Positions 7,597 to 16,580 of a stretch of DNA of 64,000 nt are shown here, piece by piece. The notes below the pieces were generated by a model. The model was not told the DNA's origin, did no database searches, and was given only the letters and a program-made list of their open reading frames with translations. The DNA is taken from assembly GCF_003815655.1 (NCBI RefSeq), contig NZ_CP033917.1, positions 3,844,001 through 3,908,000 on the forward strand. Reading direction: 5' to 3'. Source of the DNA: Chryseobacterium sp. G0201 (GTDB lineage Bacteria > Bacteroidota > Bacteroidia > Flavobacteriales > Weeksellaceae). Position numbers and translations under genes: made by a program. The first letter of the stretch is position 1; each line of letters begins with the position of its first letter.

Positions 7597-8861
7597 GATA
7601 AGGCTAAAGTTTCAAGTTGTTGTTTAACCATTTTGGTCACCTCATCACGAATCGCCAAAGCGTCTGAATAAGGCAAATAACCTTCGCTTCCCATGAAAGA
7701 AAAATTCATTTCCCCTCGGAAAGTTGAAGTAACCATCGTCGTTGTGTTTCCCAAAGGCCCGATCACGGACGGACTGAAAATATTTTCCAATGAAAAATCA
7801 TTGTATTGATGAGCGATCTGAATACTTCCCAAATTAGAAAACATGCAATCGTTGGAAGATTTTCCGTTTTTTAATAATTTAGTGAAGTTTGTTAATGCAT
7901 CATGCGCAGATTCCATCACCATCATTGTGATGTACGGATTGAGTTTGGATGTTTTTTTATCGACCGCTGCCTGCATCAGCTTTAAATTTTCTTCAAAACC
8001 GAATTTTTTATTCAGCGAAACTACGATCATCAATCCAAAAGCAAAAATGTGATCATCTTTGATCTGATTCGCAAAACGCCTGATATCAACCGGACACGAA
8101 ACTTTATTGAAGGCTTTTTCTTTCCTGATTTTTTCAAATGCTTTTAAAACTGTTGCGCATAAAAACGTATTAACGGTAACTTTTTGAGATTTACAATAAG
8201 AAATTAATTCCTTACTAGTTTCTTGATCGAATGTCCAATTAATTAAATAATCGCTTTGTCGGTCAATCGATTTTTTATTGACAGGAATATATTTGATCGC
8301 TGTTGCAGCCAATCTTCCGATCACTTTTGCCTTCAATTGCTGTCCGCGATTAGATAAAATTTCACTAGGAACAACATCCTGAATGCCTAAAATCGGATTT
8401 TCCAACCCAATATCATATGTCGGATTATCAAGCAATTTTAAAAACTCATCCAATAAAGACAAAGCCGAGCCACCATCGCATAAACAATGGTGAAACACAA
8501 ACATCATTTCTGAAGTTTCATCTCCTTTGATCCAGACAAATCGCATGAGAGGTTGTTCTTTGTAATTGAATATTTTGTACCATTCGTTTTTAGATTCTTC
8601 CAGCCAGTCATTTTCGCGCCTTTTGGCTAGAATTCGGATCGGGATTTTTGCTTTTTCTGATACCTCAAACCAGGGAATATTCTTTTCATCATGTTTAATG
8701 ACGGCCTTTAACCACGGATGTTTTACCTGAAGCAGATTCAAAGCATGTTGAATATTTTTCAAGCTAAATGTACCCTTCAACCTGAAAGGAATTACCGTGT
8801 TGAAAGGTTCTGTTCCGTCTCCAAGCAACATTCGTTCGCCAAATAACAATTTTCTTTTCAT
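7593..8861 (-). CDS. PapA-like condensation-domain acyltransferase 2
   Basis: A 422-residue paralogue of the gene just downstream. Both open with MKRKL followed by ER, share the block WYKIF/WYRLF, and carry HxxxDG (here HHCLCDGGS near residue 123) and the SN-x-G loop (SNLGSIQIA). Divergence is too high for a recent duplication, so the two probably acylate different positions or use different donors. Only 4 bp separate it from the double glycosyltransferase. The family is clear, the substrate is not. Confidence 0.85.
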   Translation of the reverse strand: MKRKLLFGERMLLGDGTEPFNTVIPFRLKGTFSLKNIQHALNLLQVKHPWLKAVIKHDEKNIPWFEVSEKAKIPIRILAKRRENDWLEESKNEWYKIFNYKEQPLMRFVWIKGDETSEMMFVFHHCLCDGGSALSLLDEFLKLLDNPTYDIGLENPILGIQDVVPSEILSNRGQQLKAKVIGRLAATAIKYIPVNKKSIDRQSDYLINWTFDQETSKELISYCKSQKVTVNTFLCATVLKAFEKIRKEKAFNKVSCPVDIRRFANQIKDDHIFAFGLMIVVSLNKKFGFEENLKLMQAAVDKKTSKLNPYITMMVMESAHDALTNFTKLLKNGKSSNDCMFSNLGSIQIAHQYNDFSLENIFSPSVIGPLGNTTTMVTSTFRGEMNFSFMGSEGYLPYSDALAIRDEVTKMVKQQLETLALS

Positions 8862-8865
8862 AGGC

Positions 8866-11262
8866 TTAAACCGAAATTAAAGTGGATTGTTCTACAAAAT
8901 TCTCCAGTAATTCTACCGCACGGTCGTTTCCGCCAGCGTTGATTAAACTCGATTGAACCTCTTTCGCAGCATTTCTGTACGTTGGATTTTCCAATAATTC
9001 AAAAACAGTCTGGCGAAGCGCTTCTACACGTAATCTTTTATATCTGATACTGATTCCGCAACCTGCTTTTTCAATTAGTTTTGCAATATGAAAATGATCA
9101 TAAGCAATAGGAGTAATTAACATCGGTAAACCATTGGTGAAAGTATCATTAACGGTATTAAAACCACCATGACAAATCACTGCATCCATGTTAGGCATCA
9201 ACGCAGATTGAGGAACAAAGCTGCTCACAATAAAATTGGAAGGCCATTCTTCAAAAATTTCCGGTGGAGTAGCGGCAATCACGGTTACAGGCTGATCTGC
9301 AAAAGCTTCAATTACTTTTTCGAAAAATGCTTTCCTGATATCCACCAATAATGTTCCCAACGAAACAAATATTTTTGGGGTAGTGGATGCGTTTAATTTA
9401 TCCCAATCAAAAGGCGCCGGATTTGGTCTTCCTTTTACAGGACCTACAAATTTCATATGAGAAGGAACTTCTTCAAAATCAGCGAATTTTTGAGAGGTAA
9501 AAATCAAATTCAAATGATGAGAATGAATGAAAATTCCATCATCTTCAATTCCGACTTCTTGCTGAAGCTGTTTAATTAAATTTTGCTGCCATTCGAAAAT
9601 TTTCGGTGCGCTGTTCTCTATGTCACCCATCACATCGGGCGGAACAGGCGTTGTCGTTACACACGGAATATTATTCTTATGGGCAAAAAGCGCTCCTCCG
9701 AAAGTGATACAGTCATTGACTATCACATTGGGCTGCCAGTCTTTTGTAAGCGTTTTCAAACCGGGCATCATCATTTTGGCAAAAGGAACATAGGTTTCTT
9801 CCAAAGCCAGTTTCATGACTTCAGGTCCTGAACAGGCGGGACCGTCGTCCTGTCTTTTTAAAATTTTTGCAATTTCATCCTGATACGGAATCAAATCTTC
9901 TTCAGGATAAAAATAACTTCCACCTTCCGGAATATGCTTGTTGTCTAAAGGCGTAATTCCGAACCATTTTACTTGATGACCACGGGCAATCAAACTCGCT
10001 CCTACGCTCAGTGTCGGACTGATGTGTCCAAAAAATGGGGGAACAACAAATAAAAATCGAGACTTTGGTTTTTCCATTGTTGAAGTTGTAATAGCGTTTT
10101 CCAATAAATTGGCTGCGGTAGTACTTCCACCAGCTTCGATGAAAGATTCGCGGACAATTTCTGCAGCTTTTTTATATTCAGGATTGGTTAAAATATTTCG
10201 TACGGCTTCGTTTAAATGATGCGCCTTAAATCTGTTAAAATTAAGACGTTCACCCGCTCCGGTACGCACAACACGTCCCGCAACATGCGACTGATCATAC
10301 GCGATCGGAATTACCACCAAAGGCAAACCGTTTGATAATGCCTCAGAAACGGTATTGTGGCCGCCGTGAGAAACAACACCGTCCAAATAAGGTAACAAAT
10401 CCAATTGAGGAACTTGCTGATACACCATAAAGTTTTCCGGCCATTCTTCAAAAAGCTGTGGATCTGAAACCACAACAACCGTTAAGTTTTCATCTTTAAA
10501 AGCATCAACCACTTTTTGGAAAAATGCTTTTTTATGTTCGTGATCGAAAGTTGTTCCGATGCTTACCAAAATCTTCTTTCTTGGATTGCTGTTGAATTTT
10601 TCCCAATCAAATTCACAGGAAACACGGCGTTCCGTAAGAACCGGACCAGTAAATTGATAATTGGAAGTTAAATCCATTTCACCAAAGAAATAATTGGAAG
10701 TAAGAACCAACGTCAATAAATCTGAACAATCCAAAGTACGGTTTTCTTCAACGCCTAATTCCTGTTGCAGTGCAATAATCTGCTTTTCTTCCCACTCATG
10801 AACTTTGGGAAGCTCGCTCATAATTTTAATAGCAGCCGGAGCTGTAACGGTCGTTGCGTACGGAAGACCCAATTTTTTCGCAGCAATGGAAGCCGCAAAT
10901 AACTGATGATCGCCGATCACCAAATCGGGTTGATATTCTTTTAATAAAGGAATAATTCCATTATAGCAATGTCTGTTTAAAGGAATCAGCACGTCTTCGT
11001 AAAGAAATTTAATGCTGCCGATTCCATAGACAACTTTTTTGGAAATTATATCGAGATAGTTTTCGCTATCTCTTTTTTCTTCGTCTGTTTGGTCGTATTG
11101 AATCAGTAATAATTCTCCGCCTTCCGGAAGTTTATGTTGCAAATTTTGGTCTAGACTTATCCATGCCACCTGATGTCCTCTTTCCAGAAGAGTAGCACCG
11201 ATGCTTAGGGTAGGATTCACATGACCTGTCAGTGGTGGAACTATAAATACAAATTTAGCCAT
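8866..11262 (-). CDS. Tandem double MGT-type glycosyltransferase (two GT1 enzymes in one chain)
   Basis: 798 residues made of two complete GT-B glycosyltransferases. Copy 1 (about 1-395) begins KFVFIVPPLTGHVNPT, with the catalytic-type His14, and has the nucleotide-sugar motif SHGGHNTVSEALSNG near 300. Copy 2 (about 399-798) begins RFLFVVPPFFGHISPT and has CHGGFNTVNDTFTNG near 702. Both retain the acceptor-side His and the donor-binding HGGxNT. The usual family length is about 400, so this is a fusion of two paralogues without a long linker. Such an enzyme could add two sugars in sequence. MGT enzymes include the zeaxanthin glucosyltransferase CrtX, so the carotenoid made elsewhere in the window is an alternative acceptor; the operon context argues for the synthase product. 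It overlaps the hydrolase by 8 bp. Confidence 0.9.
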   Translation of the reverse strand: MAKFVFIVPPLTGHVNPTLSIGATLLERGHQVAWISLDQNLQHKLPEGGELLLIQYDQTDEEKRDSENYLDIISKKVVYGIGSIKFLYEDVLIPLNRHCYNGIIPLLKEYQPDLVIGDHQLFAASIAAKKLGLPYATTVTAPAAIKIMSELPKVHEWEEKQIIALQQELGVEENRTLDCSDLLTLVLTSNYFFGEMDLTSNYQFTGPVLTERRVSCEFDWEKFNSNPRKKILVSIGTTFDHEHKKAFFQKVVDAFKDENLTVVVVSDPQLFEEWPENFMVYQQVPQLDLLPYLDGVVSHGGHNTVSEALSNGLPLVVIPIAYDQSHVAGRVVRTGAGERLNFNRFKAHHLNEAVRNILTNPEYKKAAEIVRESFIEAGGSTTAANLLENAITTSTMEKPKSRFLFVVPPFFGHISPTLSVGASLIARGHQVKWFGITPLDNKHIPEGGSYFYPEEDLIPYQDEIAKILKRQDDGPACSGPEVMKLALEETYVPFAKMMMPGLKTLTKDWQPNVIVNDCITFGGALFAHKNNIPCVTTTPVPPDVMGDIENSAPKIFEWQQNLIKQLQQEVGIEDDGIFIHSHHLNLIFTSQKFADFEEVPSHMKFVGPVKGRPNPAPFDWDKLNASTTPKIFVSLGTLLVDIRKAFFEKVIEAFADQPVTVIAATPPEIFEEWPSNFIVSSFVPQSALMPNMDAVICHGGFNTVNDTFTNGLPMLITPIAYDHFHIAKLIEKAGCGISIRYKRLRVEALRQTVFELLENPTYRNAAKEVQSSLINAGGNDRAVELLENFVEQSTLISV

Positions 11263-12046
11263 GGTTTTGTGATAAGGTTTTTAATGATTTTGATAAAAAA
11301 TGGGCGATAGTTTCCGCAATCAAAACAGGTTCCTGAATCGGAATGTTGTGATCTCCGGGAATTAATTTTAATTCAGAACTTCCGATTTGATCATTCAGCC
11401 ATTCGCCTGTCGGTCTGCAATTGGAATCTGCGCCGTATAGTAACAATGTAGTAGGTTTTAATTCAGAAAAACCAACTTTGCTCAGGAAATGTTTTTCCTT
11501 AATCATATCTTCTTTAATGCTGGTCTGATTAAACAAAAACTCATACATGCGATGATTTTTTTCCATCTGTCTTTTGCCCATCTGCACTTTTGTGGTGTCG
11601 GTAAAATTGGCTATATAATGCTCCAGAAACTCTTTGCTGTATTCATCAATAATATTTCTGGCTTTTTCGTCCTGCGGATCGGGAGCTTCGATAACGACCA
11701 GTTGCTCGATGCGATCGGGAGCTTTTAAAGCAGTTTTTAAAGAAATTAATCCTCCAAAACTATAGCCGACAAGATGTGCTTTTTCAATATTTAAAGCATC
11801 CATCAACGTTAAAACATCGGAAGACATATTTTCTAAATCGTAACCGTCGGTAAAACGCTCGCTCATGCCATGACTTTTCAAATCGTACATCACGACGTGA
11901 AAGTGTTTTGCCAGAATCGGAGCAATATTAAAATAATAAATGGAAAGGTTGCTGAACATACCGTGGAGCATCACCACAGTTTGTTCAGCCCCTTTGTTGA
12001 GTTCCTGAATATGAACCTTTTTATCGTTTACAGAGATTATTGGCAT
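11255..12046 (-). CDS. Alpha/beta hydrolase, probable thioesterase-type release enzyme
   Basis: 263 residues of the alpha/beta-hydrolase fold. The oxyanion segment is VVMLHGMFSN, the nucleophile elbow GYSFGG (Ser near 100), the acid is probably in LLYGADSN, and the His in PGDHNIP near 235. The triad is complete. No signal peptide, so it acts in the cytoplasm. Neither synthase has a thioesterase domain and this gene lies directly after the free ACP, overlapping it by 10 bp; a role in releasing or editing the acyl chain is therefore likely. General esterase activity cannot be excluded. Confidence 0.82.
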   Translation of the reverse strand: MPIISVNDKKVHIQELNKGAEQTVVMLHGMFSNLSIYYFNIAPILAKHFHVVMYDLKSHGMSERFTDGYDLENMSSDVLTLMDALNIEKAHLVGYSFGGLISLKTALKAPDRIEQLVVIEAPDPQDEKARNIIDEYSKEFLEHYIANFTDTTKVQMGKRQMEKNHRMYEFLFNQTSIKEDMIKEKHFLSKVGFSELKPTTLLLYGADSNCRPTGEWLNDQIGSSELKLIPGDHNIPIQEPVLIAETIAHFLSKSLKTLSQNHG

Positions 12047-12336
12047 TCGTAGATATAATTGATAATCATACTTAAATCAAGGTTAATCAATTCGTCCAGA
12101 TCCATTGAAGACAGCCATCCCGTGAAATCGATCTGCTCGCCAAAATGCGCTTTGATTTTCTCGGAAAAAGAGACGATTTCGATGCTGTCCATTTCCAGAT
12201 CTTTTGTGAAAGAACTTTCAGGCGTAATGTCCATTTCCTCTACAAATTCTTCACCGATAACCTCCGTGATGAAACCTTTTAAAAGGGTAAATAATTCTTC
12301 GTGATTTAATTTTACTGTTGTGTTTATAGTGTCCAT
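12037..12336 (-). CDS. Free-standing acyl carrier protein
   Basis: A 99-residue acidic carrier protein. The phosphopantetheine attachment site is the Ser in LEMDSIEIVSF near residue 50; the surrounding helix order fits an ACP. It is coupled to the second synthase by a 13-bp overlap and to the hydrolase by a 10-bp overlap. The DSIE motif differs from the DSIKR motif of the ACPs inside the first synthase, so it probably serves a different step, such as handing acyl groups to the PapA-like acyltransferases or receiving the starter unit. The PPTase domain of the neighbouring synthase could activate it. Confidence 0.88.
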   Translation of the reverse strand: MDTINTTVKLNHEELFTLLKGFITEVIGEEFVEEMDITPESSFTKDLEMDSIEIVSFSEKIKAHFGEQIDFTGWLSSMDLDELINLDLSMIINYIYECQ

Positions 12337-15300
12337 CCTATGATATAATTTTTATGGTTTATGGTTTTGATTTCTGTTTGATTGATCCATAAAGAATCTT
12401 CTGTTATTTTTTCGACTTCAAAGTTTTTAGGGTTTCCTCTCAATCCTGTCCCGATGAATTTTCCGTAGGCTTCTTTGGCTACCCAGAAACGGGTGGTCCA
12501 TTCTGCCTGATCTTTTCCTTTTAATAAGGCTAATTCGTTATCGGTAAAGACAAGATCGTAGAATCCTGAGCTTCGTTCTTCGATGATTTCCATGTCAATT
12601 CCGACAGGTTTTCCGCTTTTTGCAATTCCGACAGCATCTTTTCCTTTATGTGCTAAAGAAATATAAATGTCTTTCGTTGAATCTCCGATTACATAAGGTT
12701 TTCCGACCTCATCAGAAGCAATTTCAAAAGTAATCGGGAAGCAAGGGTGATTTTTTTCCTTTTTAAGAAGGTTTCTCACCGCATCTTTCACCGCAACACG
12801 GCTTACCATATAGCTTTTTCTTTTGTTTGGAAGCAATGTTTGATGATGCTCTTTTTCTGTCTGATTGAAATATCTTTTCAGGATAAAATCCCAAGATGCG
12901 ACTCTTGAATACGCCTGATGGAAGAAAAATACTTCAGGAGCAATTTCTTCTGAAAGACGGTTGTGCAAAGGCGACATTGAAACGTTCCATAACGCTGCAT
13001 CGATTTCCAGACGGCGGTTTTGCCAGCCAGAAATTTTGCACCAGACTTTTCCGTTTTTAGTTAAAAGAATATCTCCGATTGCAAATTCGTTATTCATTTC
13101 AGTCAGACTACAGGTGCATTCGAAAACGCCGTCCTGATCATGTAGATCTCCGAAAAATTCAATGTCTTTGATTTTTACTGGGAAAGCAATTCTGTCTTTT
13201 GTTAATGTTAATTGAAGCCAAAGTCCGAATAATTGTCCAGCGTTATCCAACAACGAACCTTTTCCGCCGTTTCCTTTGATTTTTCCGATAATTCCTTTTG
13301 TTCCAACCTTTGAAACTTCCGTAATTCCCTGATATTTTTCACCATGAAACATGTGCATCTCGTAGATTTCTTCGGGAGTTCTTTCGATGGGCAATATTTC
13401 TCCGATGGAAAGATTGAAGGTCGGATTTGTTCTTGCAGATAAGGTTAATAAAACCTCAGCATTCACAAAATTTTCAATATCTAAATAAGCGTGATGGGTA
13501 GATCGCCATTCTCCTTTTACGGTTTTTTCGAAAGGTTTTGCGACATTCATCCATTGGAAAACGCTTACATTCATGATTTTATGAACCTGACTTCCTGGAA
13601 TTTCAGCTTGTGCGATTTCTGCTAATTGCTCAAAAATCATCGTCATTGGAATCACAGGTTCCATATCGGCAACTTCATACCAGCCTTTTGGCTGTCTCAA
13701 TAAGCTGTGGTCGATTAGGTAAGGGTGGGTTTCCAACGTCACGTATAAAGTTTTTTCAAAATTCTTGCTTATCGGAGCCTGAAATTTTGGTAATACCACA
13801 TTCGGAATTGAAACTTTCGGACGGTCTTGAAATAAGGTTAAAACTTCTTCCTGCATTTTAATCATATCTGAGATGTTATCCTGAAATGCCTGAACAAGCG
13901 GATGCCCTGATTTTGCAACTGCGGCAGTTACTTTTTGCTTTGAAGTATCGATAGATTTTGCTAAATGTTGAATTTCCTTAAAATCACGGATAATCGGCGA
14001 ACCTAATTCCAGTTTAATGCCTTTTCCTGATGATTTTTTGGATTGATTTTGAATATCTAAAAAGTCCAGCGCAACTGTTTTTCCTTCCACGAATAAAGCC
14101 GCAACCACTCTTTGAAACTGAGCCAATGCAGAACGTGTCGCCACACTGGAAGCAATGGTACTGAATGCTTTTCCTTTCAATGTATCATCTATAAATCCAA
14201 TCAAACCACCAGTTCCGATCTGAATGAAAAATCTTGCCCCTTCTTCGTATAATTTATCCGTCAGTTCACGGAAACGAACAGGTTCCACAAGATGTTCCGC
14301 GCTTAGTTTTCTGATCGCGTCCTGATCCGATGGATAAGGTTCCAACGTCGTTGCCGACCACAACGGAATTTTTGTCTGCTGAAACTGTGCTTTTTCCATT
14401 CCTGCTAAAATCACATCCAGTTTATCGGCGATAAAAGGAGAGTGGAAACCTGATTGGAACGGCAAAATCTGATGAAATATCTGTTTTGATTTTAATACAG
14501 GTACCAATTCATCCAAAGCCGAATTACTTCCGCAAAGAATCACCTGATTCGGGCAATTATCGTTGGAAATATATACGTTTTGAATTTCTTTGATAATGGG
14601 TTTTATGTTTTCAATTCCAGCTCCGATGGCGATGAATTTTGAATCTTTTAATTCAAAAGTTTCAGGATTTAAAACATCAATTAAAGCTTTTACAGAATTT
14701 ACTTCTGCTAATTCAGAAGAGTAACCTGCCAACCATTCACCTAAGCTGTGACCTGCATTCATATCCGGTATAATTCCTAATTTTTTTAATGAATTATCGA
14801 GAATGCTGCAGTTGTTGAAGATATTTAGAGCGTCATTTAATAATCCTTTACCTTCCGTTTCAATCGGCGTATTGATGTTGAAATAACGGCTTACACTTTC
14901 TACTTCACCTTTCGCCAAACCATCTAATCCAGGAAAAACGAAGGCTACTTTTTCTCCATTCTGCAATAGAGGAGCGTTGGTGTACCAAATATCCTGTTTG
15001 TTGCGCCAAGGATTATTTTTAGCAACAATTTTTATCGTTTTTTCAATTCTTGCAGGAGTTGGTTCAAAAATCGCCACGCGGAAATTTCCTTCTCCAACGA
15101 CTGTTTCATTATTTTGTAAAGCAGACAATAATTCTTCGTGCGTTGGTCTAGCTAAGATTAAAACCTTATCTTTTTTAGGCATATCATAACCTTCCAATAC
15201 CACATGAGCATTGATTCCTCCGAATCCGAACGCATTGACTGCAGCTACTTTTGGTAATCCTGTTTTAGACCAGCTTTTTGCTTCCTGAACAGGTTCGAAT

Positions 15301-16559
15301 CTTGTTTTCTGAATCTCCGAAGTCGGATTTTCACAGTATAAAGTTGGTGGCAATGTGTCGTGATGTAGAGCCAGACAAGTTTTAATTAAACCTGCAATTC
15401 CTGCGGCGGGCATGGCATGACCGATATTTGATTTTACAGATCCGATTCCGGCAATTTTAGCACCTTCTTCTTTTCCGAAAAACTGAGCTAAAGTCTGCAA
15501 TTCGGTCTTGTCACCAAGCGGAGTTCCCGTTCCGTGAGCTTCCAGATAACCTATCTTGTTTTCATCTAAATCTGCATTTGACCAAGCTTGTTGTAAAGCT
15601 TTCAACTGACCTTTTACAGAAGGACTCATCACACTTGTTCCGTTACCGTCACTGCTGATTCCAACGCCTTTAATGACTGCATAAATTTTATCCTGATCAC
15701 GAACAGCATCCTCCAATCTTTTCAATATCATGAATCCGCAACCTTCACCAATTAATAAACCATCTGCATCATTGCTAAAGGGCTTAATTTTTTGTTGATG
15801 AGATAATGCTCCTAATTGAGCGAAAATACTCCAGAAAGCAGCGTTTTGTCCGGTATGAACTCCACCTGCAATCATAATGTCAGAACGACCTCGTTGAAGT
15901 TCCTGTACCGCGTGGTCTACTGCAATTAAAGCACTCGCACAAGCGGCATCAACCGTAAAAGCTGCACCTCCCAAATTGAAACGATTGGCAACCAAAGATG
16001 CAACAAGATTAGGAATTAATCCCATAGCGGTATCGGCTGCAAAACGTCCTTTTTTTTCCTGAAAAGCGTGTTTTACCTTTTCAATATCTGCGGAAGAAAC
16101 TTCGGGCAACAATTCCTTTAATAAAGAAGAAATTTGTTCGCCTGTTCTTACAATTTCGATAGCACGAGTTGCGCCGGGACCGGTATAATTCCCTTTCCCG
16201 ATGATGATTCCTGTTTTTTCGAGCGAAATATTTTTCTTAAATATTCCGGCATCGTCTAAGGCTTTTTGAACCAGATCAAGCGTTAAAAGATGATCGGGTT
16301 CAGTCCCTTCAACGGCTAATGGTAAAATTCCGAAAGCGGTGGGATCAAATTCATAATCAGAGATAAATCCACCACGCTGACAGTAAAAACGGTCAACCGG
16401 ATTGGTGGTATCACTGAAATGAACAGGATCGATTCGGTCGGCTGGAGCCAGCTGGGTAGAATCTACTTTATTGACAATATTTTGCCAAAAAGTGTCGGCG
16501 TCCTGCGCCCCCGGAAATACGCAAGACAGACCAATTACTGCAACATCTGTTTTTTTCAT
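12324..16559 (-). CDS. Synthase B: KS-AT-dehydratase-like-phosphopantetheinyl transferase
   Basis: 1411 residues. Ketosynthase at about 3-460 with Cys in VDAACASALIA near 206, His in EAHGTGTPLGDKTE near 340 and His in VKSNIGHAMPA near 380: all three catalytic residues present. Acyltransferase-like domain at about 540-830, with AFVFPGLDG and the nucleophile motif AGHSLGE near 604. Then a region with HPYLIDHSL near 947 and a double-hotdog pattern, resembling the dehydratase domain of PUFA and heterocyst-glycolipid synthases. The C-terminus (about 1230-1411) is a 4'-phosphopantetheinyl transferase with GIDMEII near 1323 and FWVAKEAYGK near 1360. There is no ACP or reductase domain, so it must work with synthase A (21 bp upstream) and the free ACP. 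The fused PPTase would load the ACPs of this system itself. Confidence 0.9.
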   Translation of the reverse strand: MKKTDVAVIGLSCVFPGAQDADTFWQNIVNKVDSTQLAPADRIDPVHFSDTTNPVDRFYCQRGGFISDYEFDPTAFGILPLAVEGTEPDHLLTLDLVQKALDDAGIFKKNISLEKTGIIIGKGNYTGPGATRAIEIVRTGEQISSLLKELLPEVSSADIEKVKHAFQEKKGRFAADTAMGLIPNLVASLVANRFNLGGAAFTVDAACASALIAVDHAVQELQRGRSDIMIAGGVHTGQNAAFWSIFAQLGALSHQQKIKPFSNDADGLLIGEGCGFMILKRLEDAVRDQDKIYAVIKGVGISSDGNGTSVMSPSVKGQLKALQQAWSNADLDENKIGYLEAHGTGTPLGDKTELQTLAQFFGKEEGAKIAGIGSVKSNIGHAMPAAGIAGLIKTCLALHHDTLPPTLYCENPTSEIQKTRFEPVQEAKSWSKTGLPKVAAVNAFGFGGINAHVVLEGYDMPKKDKVLILARPTHEELLSALQNNETVVGEGNFRVAIFEPTPARIEKTIKIVAKNNPWRNKQDIWYTNAPLLQNGEKVAFVFPGLDGLAKGEVESVSRYFNINTPIETEGKGLLNDALNIFNNCSILDNSLKKLGIIPDMNAGHSLGEWLAGYSSELAEVNSVKALIDVLNPETFELKDSKFIAIGAGIENIKPIIKEIQNVYISNDNCPNQVILCGSNSALDELVPVLKSKQIFHQILPFQSGFHSPFIADKLDVILAGMEKAQFQQTKIPLWSATTLEPYPSDQDAIRKLSAEHLVEPVRFRELTDKLYEEGARFFIQIGTGGLIGFIDDTLKGKAFSTIASSVATRSALAQFQRVVAALFVEGKTVALDFLDIQNQSKKSSGKGIKLELGSPIIRDFKEIQHLAKSIDTSKQKVTAAVAKSGHPLVQAFQDNISDMIKMQEEVLTLFQDRPKVSIPNVVLPKFQAPISKNFEKTLYVTLETHPYLIDHSLLRQPKGWYEVADMEPVIPMTMIFEQLAEIAQAEIPGSQVHKIMNVSVFQWMNVAKPFEKTVKGEWRSTHHAYLDIENFVNAEVLLTLSARTNPTFNLSIGEILPIERTPEEIYEMHMFHGEKYQGITEVSKVGTKGIIGKIKGNGGKGSLLDNAGQLFGLWLQLTLTKDRIAFPVKIKDIEFFGDLHDQDGVFECTCSLTEMNNEFAIGDILLTKNGKVWCKISGWQNRRLEIDAALWNVSMSPLHNRLSEEIAPEVFFFHQAYSRVASWDFILKRYFNQTEKEHHQTLLPNKRKSYMVSRVAVKDAVRNLLKKEKNHPCFPITFEIASDEVGKPYVIGDSTKDIYISLAHKGKDAVGIAKSGKPVGIDMEIIEERSSGFYDLVFTDNELALLKGKDQAEWTTRFWVAKEAYGKFIGTGLRGNPKNFEVEKITEDSLWINQTEIKTINHKNYIIGWTL

Positions 16560-16580
16560 ACGTTCAATTTAAAACAGAGA

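Noticed and set aside
6349..8861. The two acyltransferases as NRPS condensation domains
   Set aside because: No adenylation or peptidyl-carrier domains are present anywhere in the window; length and SN-x-G loop fit PapA-like enzymes better.
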